Source of the DNA: Paenibacillus peoriae KCTC 3763
Lineage (GTDB): Bacteria > Bacillota > Bacilli > Paenibacillales > Paenibacillaceae
DNA length: 64,000 bases
Assembly (NCBI RefSeq): GCF_000236805.1
Contig: NZ_AGFX01000039.1
Span: 1-64,000, forward strand
Reading direction: 5' to 3'
The notes under the pieces are model-generated. The model did not search any database. It worked only from the letters and a program-made list of their open reading frames with translations, and was not told where the DNA came from. Each line of letters starts with the position of its first letter. Positions within the stretch are counted from its first letter, which is position 1. This document shows positions 45,285 through 54,381 of this stretch, one piece after another. The position numbers were made by a program, and so were the translations under genes.

Positions 45285-45331
45285 AAAAGAACTTCCATTC
45301 CCACACGCCATGTGGATTCGGAAGTTCTTTT
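45285..45331. terminator. Bidirectional intrinsic terminator
   Basis: AAGAACTTCC and GGAAGTTCTT pair with A-rich and T-rich flanks, between the convergent secreted-protein and dioxygenase genes. Confidence 0.85.
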
Positions 45332-45336
45332 CACAT

Positions 45337-46128
45337 TTATCGATCATTTTCCTGACCAAAAGCCCAGCAATTAAGGCTTAGCGAGCCTAGGACATAGCTC
45401 TGAAAAAGCTTGCGTGCCGAGCGCTGATCATCCGCAGCCCCCATCACATAAAACAAAGGTGAAAAATGCTCAATCCCATAAGAAGGAACCGCCTGCTTGG
45501 CATAAGGAGCCTTCTTATCATATTGGAATAGATGACGCAAATTCCAGTCTTGAAGCTGCTGGCCAATCCAGTCATCATATTGAACCGCCCACTCGGCCGG
45601 CTCATTCATTTCCTTGAGTGTACGCAGATTGTGTACCAATCCGCCGCTACCGATTATCAAAATGCCTTGTTCTCGCAACGGTGCCAGCATCCGTCCAATC
45701 TCATACTGCTCCTGCGGAGCGCGTCGGGAATCAATGGAAAGCGGGACGACAGGGATATCAGCATCAGGATATATATGCCGCAAAACCACCCATGCTCCAT
45801 GATCCAGTCCCCGATTTCGAACTGGCTGGTGAAACAGGTTATGCTGACTGAACAGATGCTTTATCTCCTCACACAGCTTCGGATCGCCTGGTGCAGGGTA
45901 ATCAAGTGTGTACATATGCTCAGGGAAGCCATAGAAATCGTGCAACGCTGCATGCTGATCATCCGCACCGATACATTGATCAGGACTATCCCAATGCGCG
46001 GAAAAAATGACTATTCCTTGGGGGCGGGGCAGGTTCGCGCCCAGCTCTGCAAGAAAGCTAGTGTATGCGTTATTTTCTACAGCCAGTGTCGGTGAACCGT
46101 GCGCAACAAAAATTGAGGGTAATGTCAT
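45337..46128 (-). CDS. DODA-type (LigB-like) extradiol dioxygenase, YgiD-like
   Basis: This 263-residue non-heme iron ring-cleaving dioxygenase acts on a catechol-type substrate that is not known here. Metal and catalytic His residues fit 'FVAHGSPTLA' and 'VIFSAHWDSP', with 'GLDHGAWVVLRHIYP' supplying the distal His. The start was set at ATG 46128, nine bases after GGAGG; the GTG at 46146 includes that site and is unlikely. It stands alone between a terminator and a hydrolase gene in the same direction. Confidence 0.88.
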   Translation of the reverse strand: MTLPSIFVAHGSPTLAVENNAYTSFLAELGANLPRPQGIVIFSAHWDSPDQCIGADDQHAALHDFYGFPEHMYTLDYPAPGDPKLCEEIKHLFSQHNLFHQPVRNRGLDHGAWVVLRHIYPDADIPVVPLSIDSRRAPQEQYEIGRMLAPLREQGILIIGSGGLVHNLRTLKEMNEPAEWAVQYDDWIGQQLQDWNLRHLFQYDKKAPYAKQAVPSYGIEHFSPLFYVMGAADDQRSARKLFQSYVLGSLSLNCWAFGQENDR

Positions 46129-46219
46129 CGCTGCCAACCTCCACACGCCAGTATAGTGTTACTCTTCCATTTTACTCCGGCGGAGGCGTAATTTCCAATG
46201 CAATCCGTTAGACCTGCAA

Positions 46220-47047
46220 TCAGATCATCCAGTGCTGCCAATCCCGTTGAATATTTTCCTGCTCATCCAGCCATTCCAGCGTCCGGTCAATCAGCTGTTG
46301 CCGCTCTTTACCTGAAGAGAAGGTATGATCTCCCTGGAAAATGATTTCTTTATCACAGCGTCCCTCTGGACGCATCCAGAAAACCTTCTGGAATAAAAAG
46401 GCATAATCCACAGGGATAATATCATCCGAGGTTCCGTGAATAACGAGCACATCCCCGTTAAATTTGACAGCCTCCTGAAACGGCTGGAACTGGGCTAACG
46501 ACTCAAAATAAGCAGGTGTGAATTTGTAGTCCAAATAATCGGCCTGGCCGTTTTTAACAGACTCATCGTACACGTTTCGCTCCGTAATTTTGACTATGTC
46601 GTTGAACGGATAGCCGACAGCTGACCAAAGGACCAGGTTTTGTACTCTCTTGTCCCGTACAGCTGTGAGAAGGGCAACTGCGCCCCCCAGACTGTGACCG
46701 ATCAACGTTACCTTGGTCGGGTCGATGTCCGCGCAATTCACAGCGTAATCCAGCACGGTGCGTGTCTGATTAATCATCGACTCCAGCCCTTGCTTGCCAT
46801 AATCGCCTGTGCTTTCCCCACAACCGACAAAATCAAAGCGCAGGACAAAATATCCCCCTGCTGCAAGCTCACGTGCAGTCTTTACAAATAACCGATCTAC
46901 CCCGATACGATTGCCTACAAATCCGTGGCATATCACGACGAGCGGCACCCGTCTCTGACGATCTCCTTCACCCGGATTGCTCGGATAATGAATCGTTGCA
47001 GCTAGCTCCTCATTTTTAAAGCGAATTCCAATTTGCCGTTCCATCAT
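46220..47047 (-). CDS. Alpha/beta hydrolase (serine esterase/aminopeptidase type)
   Basis: This protein of about 275 residues has the fold signatures 'VVICHGFVGNR' (oxyanion), nucleophile elbow 'GHSLGG', and 'VIHGTSDDIIPVDYA' (Asp) with 'FQGDHTFSS' (His), as in feruloyl-esterase-like and YqkD/BAAT hydrolases. No signal peptide, so it is cytoplasmic. The start was set at ATG 47047, four bases after GGGGGAG; the longer frame at 47086 is less likely. Substrate unknown. Confidence 0.87.
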   Translation of the reverse strand: MMERQIGIRFKNEELAATIHYPSNPGEGDRQRRVPLVVICHGFVGNRIGVDRLFVKTARELAAGGYFVLRFDFVGCGESTGDYGKQGLESMINQTRTVLDYAVNCADIDPTKVTLIGHSLGGAVALLTAVRDKRVQNLVLWSAVGYPFNDIVKITERNVYDESVKNGQADYLDYKFTPAYFESLAQFQPFQEAVKFNGDVLVIHGTSDDIIPVDYAFLFQKVFWMRPEGRCDKEIIFQGDHTFSSGKERQQLIDRTLEWLDEQENIQRDWQHWMI

Positions 47048-47293
47048 GATTCTCCCCCTGAATAATTTAAACGTATATTGTAACATGGATACCCAGCAAG
47101 ATATCCATTCACTTTAATTCCGATAAGTTTAATAAGTTTTATGGTAAAGTCAGTCTATCATCGCCCTGCTTCCTTGTCAACCTGTCATTCACGCCGATAA
47201 AAATGTAAACAAATGGCGCTCCCCATACGATGCCGGAGAACGCCACACTACATGCTAATTAGAGTGAATCCCCCACATTAGAGTAGAAGATTC

Positions 47294-47593
47294 CTATTCG
47301 TAGCTGTTCCTGAACATCTGGTGGGTTTCCACTCGTCCCTCCCACTCCAGTTTATAAGCGCCACCGCTATTATGATCCTCATGCCATAAGCTGCGGTAGC
47401 CCTCCTCACCCAGTTCCCCTGCAAATTCTGTACCCTGAGCCACTTCAGTATCGTCCAGTATGCGGTATGTTGGAGATGCTCCTTGAATGCTCCGGTGACT
47501 CACGTTAGCAGGCGAGGATACCCCGCTGTTCCCGTTCGGAGCGCCTGTCAGTCGTTTTGGGACTGAATAATCTGCCTGATTCTCCAGCTTCAT
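47294..47593 (-). CDS. Small hypothetical protein (99 residues)
   Basis: This protein is hydrophilic, with a Ser/Asn/Gly-rich N-terminal half and 'GEEGYRSLWHEDHNSGGAYK' in the C-terminal half. No cysteine, no membrane segment and no family recognised. GGAGAGG lies about 12 bases upstream of ATG, which is loose spacing. The gap 47048-47293 contains no gene. Confidence 0.5.
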   Translation of the reverse strand: MKLENQADYSVPKRLTGAPNGNSGVSSPANVSHRSIQGASPTYRILDDTEVAQGTEFAGELGEEGYRSLWHEDHNSGGAYKLEWEGRVETHQMFRNSYE

Positions 47594-47788
47594 GATGCTA
47601 CATCCTCTCCACGTTTATATTCAGGTTGCTCCATGTGCTCACCCTTTATCCAGTTTGAGGAGAATGCAGCGCTAATATACATTCTGCCGATAAAGCCTTT
47701 TGCCATCTGGCGCTTCCTCACGTATACTGTTTTTGTTGCAAAATACCGGTTCCATCAGCGGGATACGCTCGCGAAGCAGGAGGAAGAA

Positions 47789-48220
47789 ATGAATAAAGCA
47801 AAATATTATACCCTTATTGCATGGGTTGCCTTGTCCATGTTTTTTTTGACACAGGCGATGATTGGAGGGTTTATCACATTTACAGGCGGAGATATCACAC
47901 CTTTTGAAAAAGTTAACCTGTCGACCCTCATCATTATCACCGCAGGAGCGATTCTACTGGTTGAAGCACTGATGAATTTTATGGACCGCCCTGGAGAAGA
48001 CGAGGAGACGCAACAGCCAGACTATGCACCAGTGAAGCCCCAGTTGAATTTCAAATCCATCTTGATGTATATTGTGCTGGTTGTCGTGATTCTCGTCTCC
48101 GGATTGGCACTGCGCAGTATATTGCCTGTGTTCAGGATTTCACCTTGGGTATCTCTGGTTCTCGCAGCCGTCGGCTTTATCGGACTCAAACCCCTTTTTC
48201 TGCGTAAAAGGGGTTCTTAA
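47789..48220 (+). CDS. Small membrane protein, four hydrophobic segments
   Basis: The start was set at ATG 47789 behind AGGAGG, giving 143 residues. Hydrophobic helices lie near the N-terminus ('YYTLIAWVALSMFFLTQAMI'), at 'LIIITAGAILLVEALM', 'SILMYIVLVVVILVSGLA' and near the C-terminus, separated by an acidic cytoplasmic loop ('DRPGEDEETQQPDYAP'). No family recognised. The long open frame upstream (to 47633) lacks a ribosome binding site. Confidence 0.7.
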   Translation: MNKAKYYTLIAWVALSMFFLTQAMIGGFITFTGGDITPFEKVNLSTLIIITAGAILLVEALMNFMDRPGEDEETQQPDYAPVKPQLNFKSILMYIVLVVVILVSGLALRSILPVFRISPWVSLVLAAVGFIGLKPLFLRKRGS

Positions 48221-48260
48221 TCCACAAATCCTCGTTGTATTGAAAAGCTGCCTCGTTACC

Positions 48261-48311
48261 AAAAAAATCCGTATTTCCGCCTGCAAGAAGATGCATGTGG
48301 AAATACGGATT
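48261..48311 (-). terminator. Intrinsic terminator of the siderophore-binding gene
   Basis: AATCCGTATTTCC and GGAAATACGGATT are perfect complements, followed leftward by TTTTTTT. Confidence 0.9.
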
Positions 48312-48326
48312 GATGTATTCTAAAGC

Positions 48327-49292
48327 TTATTTGGAAAATAGTTGCTCTGCATTATCCAGGGCGATTTTGTGCCCCATCGAGGAATAGTCCAGCCAAGGCT
48401 GTCCGTCCAGCATATAGACATGACCCTGCTTAACCGCCTTGAGTCCTTGCCATACTGCGTTTCTTTCCAGTTGCTTGTATACCTTTTGCGCATCAGCGCC
48501 TTTACTGATAATGACAAGGATGGCGTCGGCATCATAATCAGGCAGAACTTCCTGGGACACGACCTGATAGGCCTTGTTGATTTTTTCTACACCCTTGGCT
48601 GGCTTCAAGCCCAGGTCCTGATATAGCAGCGGTCCTACCGGACGCTTCATGCCCATGACACGAACTTCCTTCGCCGTTACACGTACAGCCATAACCGTTC
48701 CATCTCCGATTTTGGAGTGAATCAGTTTTTTAACCCGTTCCTTCTGTGCCTCATAATCTTTCAGAAAAGCGTCCGCCTCTGCCTCACGGTTAACCATGAC
48801 GGCGATTTTTTTCAGTTGATCCTTCCAAGTGCCTTCATCCAGATCAAAAACCTCGGTTGGCGCAATTTTTTCAAACTTGGCTACATCGGTGCCTGAATAT
48901 TTTTTGTCGAGAAAAATATGATCAGGCTGAAGCTCCAGCACCGCTTCCATATCCGGGTCCGTAACAACACCCAGCTTGCGGGTATTTTGGAGACGGTCTT
49001 TTACATGGGGCAGAAAATCCTTCACATCTCCGCCTACGACCGAACCGGCCGGAGTAATGCCCAATGCCAGCAGGTTGTTCGTCAAATGGATAGACATCGA
49101 AGCAATCCGCGAATCGGCGTTAATTGTTGTCTTGCCGCTATCGGCTGCTTTGCTATCTGTAGCCTTGGTATCTGCCGCTTTGTTATTTGCTGCTTGTCCA
49201 CAAGCGGACAGCATAATCATACACAAAACAAGAAGCATTGCTGCCCATGAACGCTTAACATTCGAACCCTTAAATCCATATTTTTTCATCAT
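48327..49292 (-). CDS. Iron-siderophore ABC transporter substrate-binding lipoprotein
   Basis: This 321-residue lipoprotein captures ferric siderophore outside the cell. The signal peptide ends in lipobox 'LSAC'; the type III binding-protein fold (Peripla_BP_2) shows 'ADSRIASMSIHLTNNLLALG', 'VLELQPDHIFLDKKY' and 'DADAILVIISKGA' in outline. Two ATG codons follow AGGAGAG; 49292 is used. It is the last gene of the Fur-linked permease set, 109 bases after the second permease. No ATPase is encoded here, as is usual for YusV/FhuC-sharing systems. Confidence 0.9.
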   Translation of the reverse strand: MMKKYGFKGSNVKRSWAAMLLVLCMIMLSACGQAANNKAADTKATDSKAADSGKTTINADSRIASMSIHLTNNLLALGITPAGSVVGGDVKDFLPHVKDRLQNTRKLGVVTDPDMEAVLELQPDHIFLDKKYSGTDVAKFEKIAPTEVFDLDEGTWKDQLKKIAVMVNREAEADAFLKDYEAQKERVKKLIHSKIGDGTVMAVRVTAKEVRVMGMKRPVGPLLYQDLGLKPAKGVEKINKAYQVVSQEVLPDYDADAILVIISKGADAQKVYKQLERNAVWQGLKAVKQGHVYMLDGQPWLDYSSMGHKIALDNAEQLFSK

Positions 49293-49401
49293 TATTCTCT
49301 CCTATGCTATAGAAGCCTCATATATATCATCCATATATAAAGCGTCTGCTTGGTTGGTATTTTAGTAATTTGCAACACTCAATTCATATGTAGTCCTTCT
49401 G

Positions 49402-50427
49402 TCATTTGGTTCGGGACAGCAGGAACAAGAAATACGGCGCCCCTACCACCGCAACCACCACCCCTGCGGGAATCGCGTTCGGTTGAAACAACGAACGTCC
49501 AATCGTGTCGGATGTGACCAGTATGACAACCCCGACAAAACAGGCCACGGGCAGCAAATGCTGATACATCGGTCCGACCAGACGACGTGCCAGATGGGGC
49601 GCGATCAGCCCGATAAAGCCGATGCCTCCGGCCATCGATACGCTGGCACTGGATAGAGCCACGGCTGCGCCCAGCAGCAGCAGGCGCTGACGCTTCACAT
49701 TCGTGCCAATACCGGCTGCTGTCTCGTCGCCCAGCGACAGGTTATTCAGGCTGCGTGTCTGTGACAGAACGTAGGGCAACACAATGACGATCCACGGCAG
49801 CAAAGCCGCTGCATGCACCCAGTCCCGGCCCCATACACTCCCGGCCAGCCAGCGTGCTGTGAAAGCGTACGTATCCTCATCCAGCCGCAACGACCAATAC
49901 AGCGTTATTGCGCTGAGCCCCGAGGCTACACCGATGCCGGACAAAATCAGACGCACAGGCACGATTCCTCTGCTGCGGTTATAGGACAGCAGAACAATTA
50001 GCGCTGCCGCAATGATCCCTCCTGCAAAGGTAAACAGGGGGATAAGCAATGCTGCCGAGCCCTCCAGGTCGCGAAAAAAGCTGACGAACATTATCAGCCC
50101 GAGCGCAGCCCCTGCGTGAAGACCCAGTACTCCGGGGTCAGCGAGCGCGTTGCGTGACAAGCCTTGCATGACAGCTCCGGCTGCACCCAATCCCGCGCCA
50201 GCCAGCACGGTTACGACGATACGCGGCAAACGATATTCAAACAGGACCATATGATCACGTCCACTGCCACCGCCAAACAGCGTATCCAGCACACGCAGCG
50301 GTGGAATGCGGATCGTTCCGGTGTTCAGACCCAACACAATAACAACAAAGCTGATCCCCGCTAATACCAAACAGACGAGCCAAGCCTTTGCTTTTCTTGC
50401 ATCTCCCGTTCCTATAGAGCGACTCAC
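49402..50427 (-). CDS. FecCD-type siderophore ABC permease, second subunit
   Basis: This 341-residue, nine- to ten-helix membrane permease forms a heterodimer with the product of the gene upstream. Typical segments are 'RLPRIVVTVLAGAGLGAAGA', 'GLSRNALADPGVLGLHAGAA' and 'GFIGLIAPHLARRLVG'. The GTG start at 50427 overlaps the TAG of the preceding gene and has AAGGAGGG upstream, so translation is coupled. Confidence 0.92.
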   Translation of the reverse strand: MSRSIGTGDARKAKAWLVCLVLAGISFVVIVLGLNTGTIRIPPLRVLDTLFGGGSGRDHMVLFEYRLPRIVVTVLAGAGLGAAGAVMQGLSRNALADPGVLGLHAGAALGLIMFVSFFRDLEGSAALLIPLFTFAGGIIAAALIVLLSYNRSRGIVPVRLILSGIGVASGLSAITLYWSLRLDEDTYAFTARWLAGSVWGRDWVHAAALLPWIVIVLPYVLSQTRSLNNLSLGDETAAGIGTNVKRQRLLLLGAAVALSSASVSMAGGIGFIGLIAPHLARRLVGPMYQHLLPVACFVGVVILVTSDTIGRSLFQPNAIPAGVVVAVVGAPYFLFLLSRTK

Positions 50428-51512
50428 TACAAATCCCTCCTTTCCTTACGGGCGAGAAAGAGGAAAAAGGGTACTCCGAGAAAAGACACCATAATTCCAA
50501 TAGCCAGCTCCTCCGGTGGATTTGCCATTCTCGCCCCCAAATCAGCCAGCACTAGCAGCACAGCTCCCAATAGCGCAGACAACGGAACAATCTGGCGATA
50601 ATCTACACCGATCAGCTTGCGGGCGATATGCGGAATGACCAGCCCTACGAAGCTGATGGCCCCGGCGGCCGACACAGACAGCCCAGCCAGCACCACCACA
50701 GTCAGCAGGCCAAGCAACCGGATACGCTTGAGATTTATTCCCAGGTTCAACGCCACCTCATCGCCCATTGAAATCAGCGAAATGGATCGTGCCAGCCCCA
50801 TCGACCAAGCAATCACAATCAGCAAAATCGGTGCAAGGATCTCAAGCTGCGACCATTTGATTCCGGCAACACCGCCCGCATACCAAAAGGCCAAATCCTG
50901 ACTCAGATCAAAATAAATCGCGATCCCCGAAGTCATAGAACCTAGCAGGGCAGCCGTCACAGCCCCAGACACCGTCAGTCTCATTGGCGTTAATCCTCCC
51001 GGCGCGGAGGCTCCAAGGCCGAATACCAGCAGGGTACTCATCAGCGCACCGAGGAACGACAATACGATTAACGTACCGTAAGGCAGATTGGGGAAAAAGG
51101 CAAAGCTCACAGCGACTACAAACATCGCTCCTGCGTTAATGCCTAGCACACCTGTATCTCCCAGCGGATTGCGTGTAATGCCCTGAATCAGAGAGCCTGC
51201 CACCGCCAATGCGGCTCCAATGACGGCTGCACCGAGTACACGCGGCAATCTCAGCTCATGAATGATCTGATGTGTCATTAGCGAACGATCATAATGGAAT
51301 ACTGCCGCCCACACGGTGCTTAGAGTCAAGTCCTTGGCTCCAAGAGAAATAGCGGCAAACATGGACAAGGCCAATAATACAGTAGAAGCTATGAACAACA
51401 ATGCCTGCCGAATCCTGCCTGCCCGGAGCACCGGGCGAGCTACAAAGGCTGCATCGGAAGCTGCGCCCTTTATCAGAGCTGCACGTTCGTCCCTCCTGCC
51501 TTTTAACCGCAT
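50427..51512 (-). CDS. FecCD-type siderophore ABC permease, first subunit
   Basis: This protein of about 361 residues carries the FecCD signatures 'LRLPRVLGAAVIGAALAVAG', 'ITRNPLGDTGVLGINAGAM' and 'SFVGLVIPHIARKLIG'. The start was set at ATG 51512, since the GTG at 51524 overlaps the GAGGGGG site. A Fur box lies about 50 bases upstream, so the permease-permease-receptor operon should be switched on by iron limitation. Confidence 0.92.
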   Translation of the reverse strand: MRLKGRRDERAALIKGAASDAAFVARPVLRAGRIRQALLFIASTVLLALSMFAAISLGAKDLTLSTVWAAVFHYDRSLMTHQIIHELRLPRVLGAAVIGAALAVAGSLIQGITRNPLGDTGVLGINAGAMFVVAVSFAFFPNLPYGTLIVLSFLGALMSTLLVFGLGASAPGGLTPMRLTVSGAVTAALLGSMTSGIAIYFDLSQDLAFWYAGGVAGIKWSQLEILAPILLIVIAWSMGLARSISLISMGDEVALNLGINLKRIRLLGLLTVVVLAGLSVSAAGAISFVGLVIPHIARKLIGVDYRQIVPLSALLGAVLLVLADLGARMANPPEELAIGIMVSFLGVPFFLFLARKERRDL

Positions 51513-51562
51513 TCGTGAGGTCACCCCCTCTATACCCGAAAATTACCATAGATGTAAAGAAC

Positions 51563-51581
51563 GATAATGATAATTATTATC
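51563..51581 (-). promoter_or_regulatory. Fur box of the siderophore transporter operon
   Basis: GATAATGATAATTATTATC matches the 19-base Fur consensus GATAATGATAATCATTATC at 18 positions. It lies directly upstream of the first permease gene. Confidence 0.9.
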
Positions 51582-51622
51582 AACTTGATTCATAATAGCA
51601 TGTTTTTGTTACATTGCAAGCC

Positions 51623-51654
51623 AAAAACTGCTCCCCCATATGGAGGAGCAGTTT
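51623..51654 (-). terminator. Intrinsic terminator of the arabinanase gene
   Basis: AAACTGCTCC and GGAGCAGTTT pair and are followed leftward by TTTTT-like sequence, about 55 bases past the stop. Confidence 0.85.
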
Positions 51655-51707
51655 GGGTTACATCTATGTGCGATGAGTAGGCGGATGCCTTTAGCCATTC
51701 CACCTTT

Positions 51708-52682
51708 TTAGTACGTAGGCCAGCCTGCCGAATCCCATTTCAGATCACTGATCAGAAGCTTTGGATTTCCATTATCCGTAGCATCATAGGCATGACGCGC
51801 AATGACACTGTTATTATAAATGGATTGGCCCCCTGGTCCCCTCCAGCGGTCATTCCCTGCATCCAGCACAGTTCCACCACCATCCATCAGTTTTTTACCA
51901 CTCTTGTCCACATACGGTCCAGTGATACTCTTGGAGCGGCCGTAAATGATCTTATAATTACTGTCTACGCCTTTGCAGCAGTTATCAATGGAAGCAAACA
52001 GATAATAATAGCCATCGCGATATGTAACATGTGGCGCTTCCAAACCACCAGCAGTACGCTTGGCAATAGAGTAGATCTGGCCCGTAGGTTTCATTGTACT
52101 CTTATCCAGACGAGTAATTTTCAAGCCTGAATTCCAGGAGCCGAAGGAAAGCCACGGGTTACCGGAAGCGTCAATGACCAGATTCGGGTCAATGGCATTA
52201 TAATCGTTAGAATCCGTCGTACGCAGCACTAGTCCATCATCTCTCCAGCTTCCCGCGCCAATGCTTGTTGCAGAGGTTAGCCCAATAGCCGAGGTGCGGG
52301 AACCGAAAGTAGAAATGGAATAGTACACCCACACACGTCCATTGTACTTTTGAGCATCCGGTGCCCATACATCATTGGTCTTCTGCTTAGGTACATACGA
52401 TTTCCACCATGATGGCGGCGACAGGAATATTTGCGGCAATCTGTAAAAATTACGTCCATCATCCGACCTTTGGACCTGTATTCCCTGCCCTGTGGAGAAA
52501 ATATACCATGCATTGCCTTCCTTTGTGATGGACGGATCATGTGTCGCCACATCGCCAGTCAACGCCCAATGCTCTGCTGATGCGGACGGCACCACTGACA
52601 GCAATAATGCAGCCGAGGTTACGGCAGCAAACGCTGTTCGGGCCCATTTACCCTGTACCGATTTTTTCCAGGATTTCAACAC
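51708..52682 (-). CDS. abnA: Secreted arabinan endo-1,5-alpha-L-arabinanase (GH43)
   Basis: This 324-residue extracellular enzyme hydrolyses alpha-1,5-arabinan, a plant cell-wall pectin side chain. A signal peptide ends at 'SASA' before 'EHWAL'. The five-bladed propeller residues fit the family: Asp in 'VATHDPSITK' (D49), Asp in 'YNAIDPNLVID', Glu in 'GGLEAPHVTY', with 'VWAPDAQKYNGRVWVYYS' in outline. There is no CBM or other extra module; the length is that of single-domain AbnA. It is monocistronic with its own terminator. Confidence 0.93.
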   Translation of the reverse strand: MLKSWKKSVQGKWARTAFAAVTSAALLLSVVPSASAEHWALTGDVATHDPSITKEGNAWYIFSTGQGIQVQRSDDGRNFYRLPQIFLSPPSWWKSYVPKQKTNDVWAPDAQKYNGRVWVYYSISTFGSRTSAIGLTSATSIGAGSWRDDGLVLRTTDSNDYNAIDPNLVIDASGNPWLSFGSWNSGLKITRLDKSTMKPTGQIYSIAKRTAGGLEAPHVTYRDGYYYLFASIDNCCKGVDSNYKIIYGRSKSITGPYVDKSGKKLMDGGGTVLDAGNDRWRGPGGQSIYNNSVIARHAYDATDNGNPKLLISDLKWDSAGWPTY

Positions 52683-52854
52683 GCTTACGCACCTCCAAAT
52701 TTCGTTTTATATACTGAGAATCAGGTAAAACATATATTACATTAGCGTTTATACTTATGAAGTTACACATATATTAACCTATCAACTCCAATTTTGTAAA
52801 CGCTTTATTTCAAATAAAAAGAAATTTATAAACTGCACATAACATGAGATATAC

Positions 52855-52875
52855 AAAAAGGAGCCCGCAGGCTCC
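52855..52875 (-). terminator. Intrinsic terminator of ilvA
   Basis: GGAGCC-TGCG-GGCTCC read leftward is followed by TTTTT, overlapping the last bases before the ilvA stop. Confidence 0.9.
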
Positions 52876-52878
52876 CCG

Positions 52879-54165
52879 TTAAATCAGCATATTAAATAGA
52901 TTCTCGTTTTTGTTCAGTTCCGTATAATTGAGCCCCTTGCGGTTCATTCGTTCGATTAAAGGGAGATAGTCTTCCTGATGAAGCAGCTCAATGCCGACCA
53001 GCGCCGGGCCGTTTTCCTTGTCGTTCTTCTTCGTATACTCAAACCTTGTGATGTCGTCGTCCGGTCCAAGCACATCCTGTAGAAACTCACGCAACGCCCC
53101 GGCTCTTTGTGGGAAATTCACCATAAAATAATGCTTCAGTCCTTCGTAAATCAGGGACCGTTCCTTAATCTCCTGCATACGATCAATATCGTTGTTGCCA
53201 CCGCTGACGATACAGACCACCGTTTTGCCTTGAATCTGCTCACGATACAGATCAAGTGCCGCTACAGGCAGCGCACCCGCAGGTTCCACAACAATCGCAT
53301 TTTCATTATATAGCTCGAGAATGGCGGTACATGCCTTACCTTCCGGCACCTTTACAATATCGTCCAGGGTATTTTTACAAATGTCATAAGTCAGCTGGCC
53401 AACACGCTTCACCGCAGCTCCGTCAACAAACTTGTCTATTTGGTCCAGGGTAATCACCTTGTTCAGTCGCATCGCTTCCGTCATTGAGGCCGCCCCAAGC
53501 GGCTCCACGCCGATCACCTTGGTGGATGGGCTTACTGTTTTTACATACGTGCCTACGCCTGCCGCCAAGCCGCCGCCGCCAATCGTCACGAATACATAGT
53601 CCGCAGGTGTATCCAGGCTCTCCATCACTTCCATTGCAATCGTACCATTGCCTGCAATAATTTTTGACTGGTCAAACGGGTGGATAAAGGTCATCTCCTG
53701 CTCACTGCACACCTTCATGGCCTCGTCATAGGCGTCGTCAAACGTATCTCCGGTCAGAATGACCTCCACACTGTTACCGCCAAAGCGACGAACCTGCTTC
53801 ACCTTCTGATTCGGCGTTGTGCTCGGCATGAATATTTTACCGTGGATACCCAGCGCATTACATGAAAAAGCCACACCTTGCGCATGATTGCCCGCACTCG
53901 CGCACACAATGCCCTTTTGCATTTGCTCGGGAGTCAGACTACGGATCATGTTGTAGGCTCCGCGGATTTTAAAGGATCGTACAACCTGGAGATCCTCTCT
54001 TTTCAGATATACATTGCAGTTATATTTGGCCGACAGGACAGCATCCCTCTGTAAAGGTGTACGTACAATCACCTCACGCAACATATGATGCGCCCGTACA
54101 ATATCCTCCATACCAACGGTTGACGCCGTAGCCAGGCCAGTTTTCTGGGTTTCTGTTGGTTCCAT
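52879..54165 (-). CDS. ilvA: Threonine ammonia-lyase (threonine dehydratase)
   Basis: This 428-residue PLP enzyme converts threonine to 2-oxobutanoate, the first step of isoleucine synthesis. PLP binds K66 in 'RSFKIRGAYN'; 'SAGNHAQG' (90-97) and the Gly-rich 'TIGGGGLAAG' phosphate loop are intact. A C-terminal ACT-like regulatory domain (from about 345) fits allosteric control by isoleucine or valine and is the short, single-domain form seen in Bacillus. No T-box leader is apparent. It is isolated from the other branched-chain genes. Confidence 0.94.
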   Translation of the reverse strand: MEPTETQKTGLATASTVGMEDIVRAHHMLREVIVRTPLQRDAVLSAKYNCNVYLKREDLQVVRSFKIRGAYNMIRSLTPEQMQKGIVCASAGNHAQGVAFSCNALGIHGKIFMPSTTPNQKVKQVRRFGGNSVEVILTGDTFDDAYDEAMKVCSEQEMTFIHPFDQSKIIAGNGTIAMEVMESLDTPADYVFVTIGGGGLAAGVGTYVKTVSPSTKVIGVEPLGAASMTEAMRLNKVITLDQIDKFVDGAAVKRVGQLTYDICKNTLDDIVKVPEGKACTAILELYNENAIVVEPAGALPVAALDLYREQIQGKTVVCIVSGGNNDIDRMQEIKERSLIYEGLKHYFMVNFPQRAGALREFLQDVLGPDDDITRFEYTKKNDKENGPALVGIELLHQEDYLPLIERMNRKGLNYTELNKNENLFNMLI

Positions 54166-54287
54166 AGGTTCTCCACGCTCCGCCTGAATATTTCTATATT
54201 TGAAATCTTTCGAATATCATACCACGTTTCCCTACACCTTGTGCAGGTCATATATATGAAAATGAGAATGAAAATCAATTAAAACAC

Positions 54288-54311
54288 AAAAAACAGACCG
54301 GGCGATGCCCG
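54288..54311 (-). terminator. Intrinsic terminator of the sugar ABC operon
   Basis: CGGGC-ATC-GCCCG with leftward T-rich sequence (TTTTTT) lies 70 bases after the last permease gene. Confidence 0.85.
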
Positions 54312-54381
54312 ACCTGCTTTTTTCGATTCTGCTTTTTTTCGATGCTTCACGTTTCTGGTATTTTATCACTCCGATTATCGG

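Noticed and set aside
54256-54275. Fur-box-like run GAAAATGAGAATGAAAATC upstream of ilvA
   Set aside because: It matches the consensus at about 14 of 19 positions but lacks dyad symmetry, and ilvA is not an expected Fur target.
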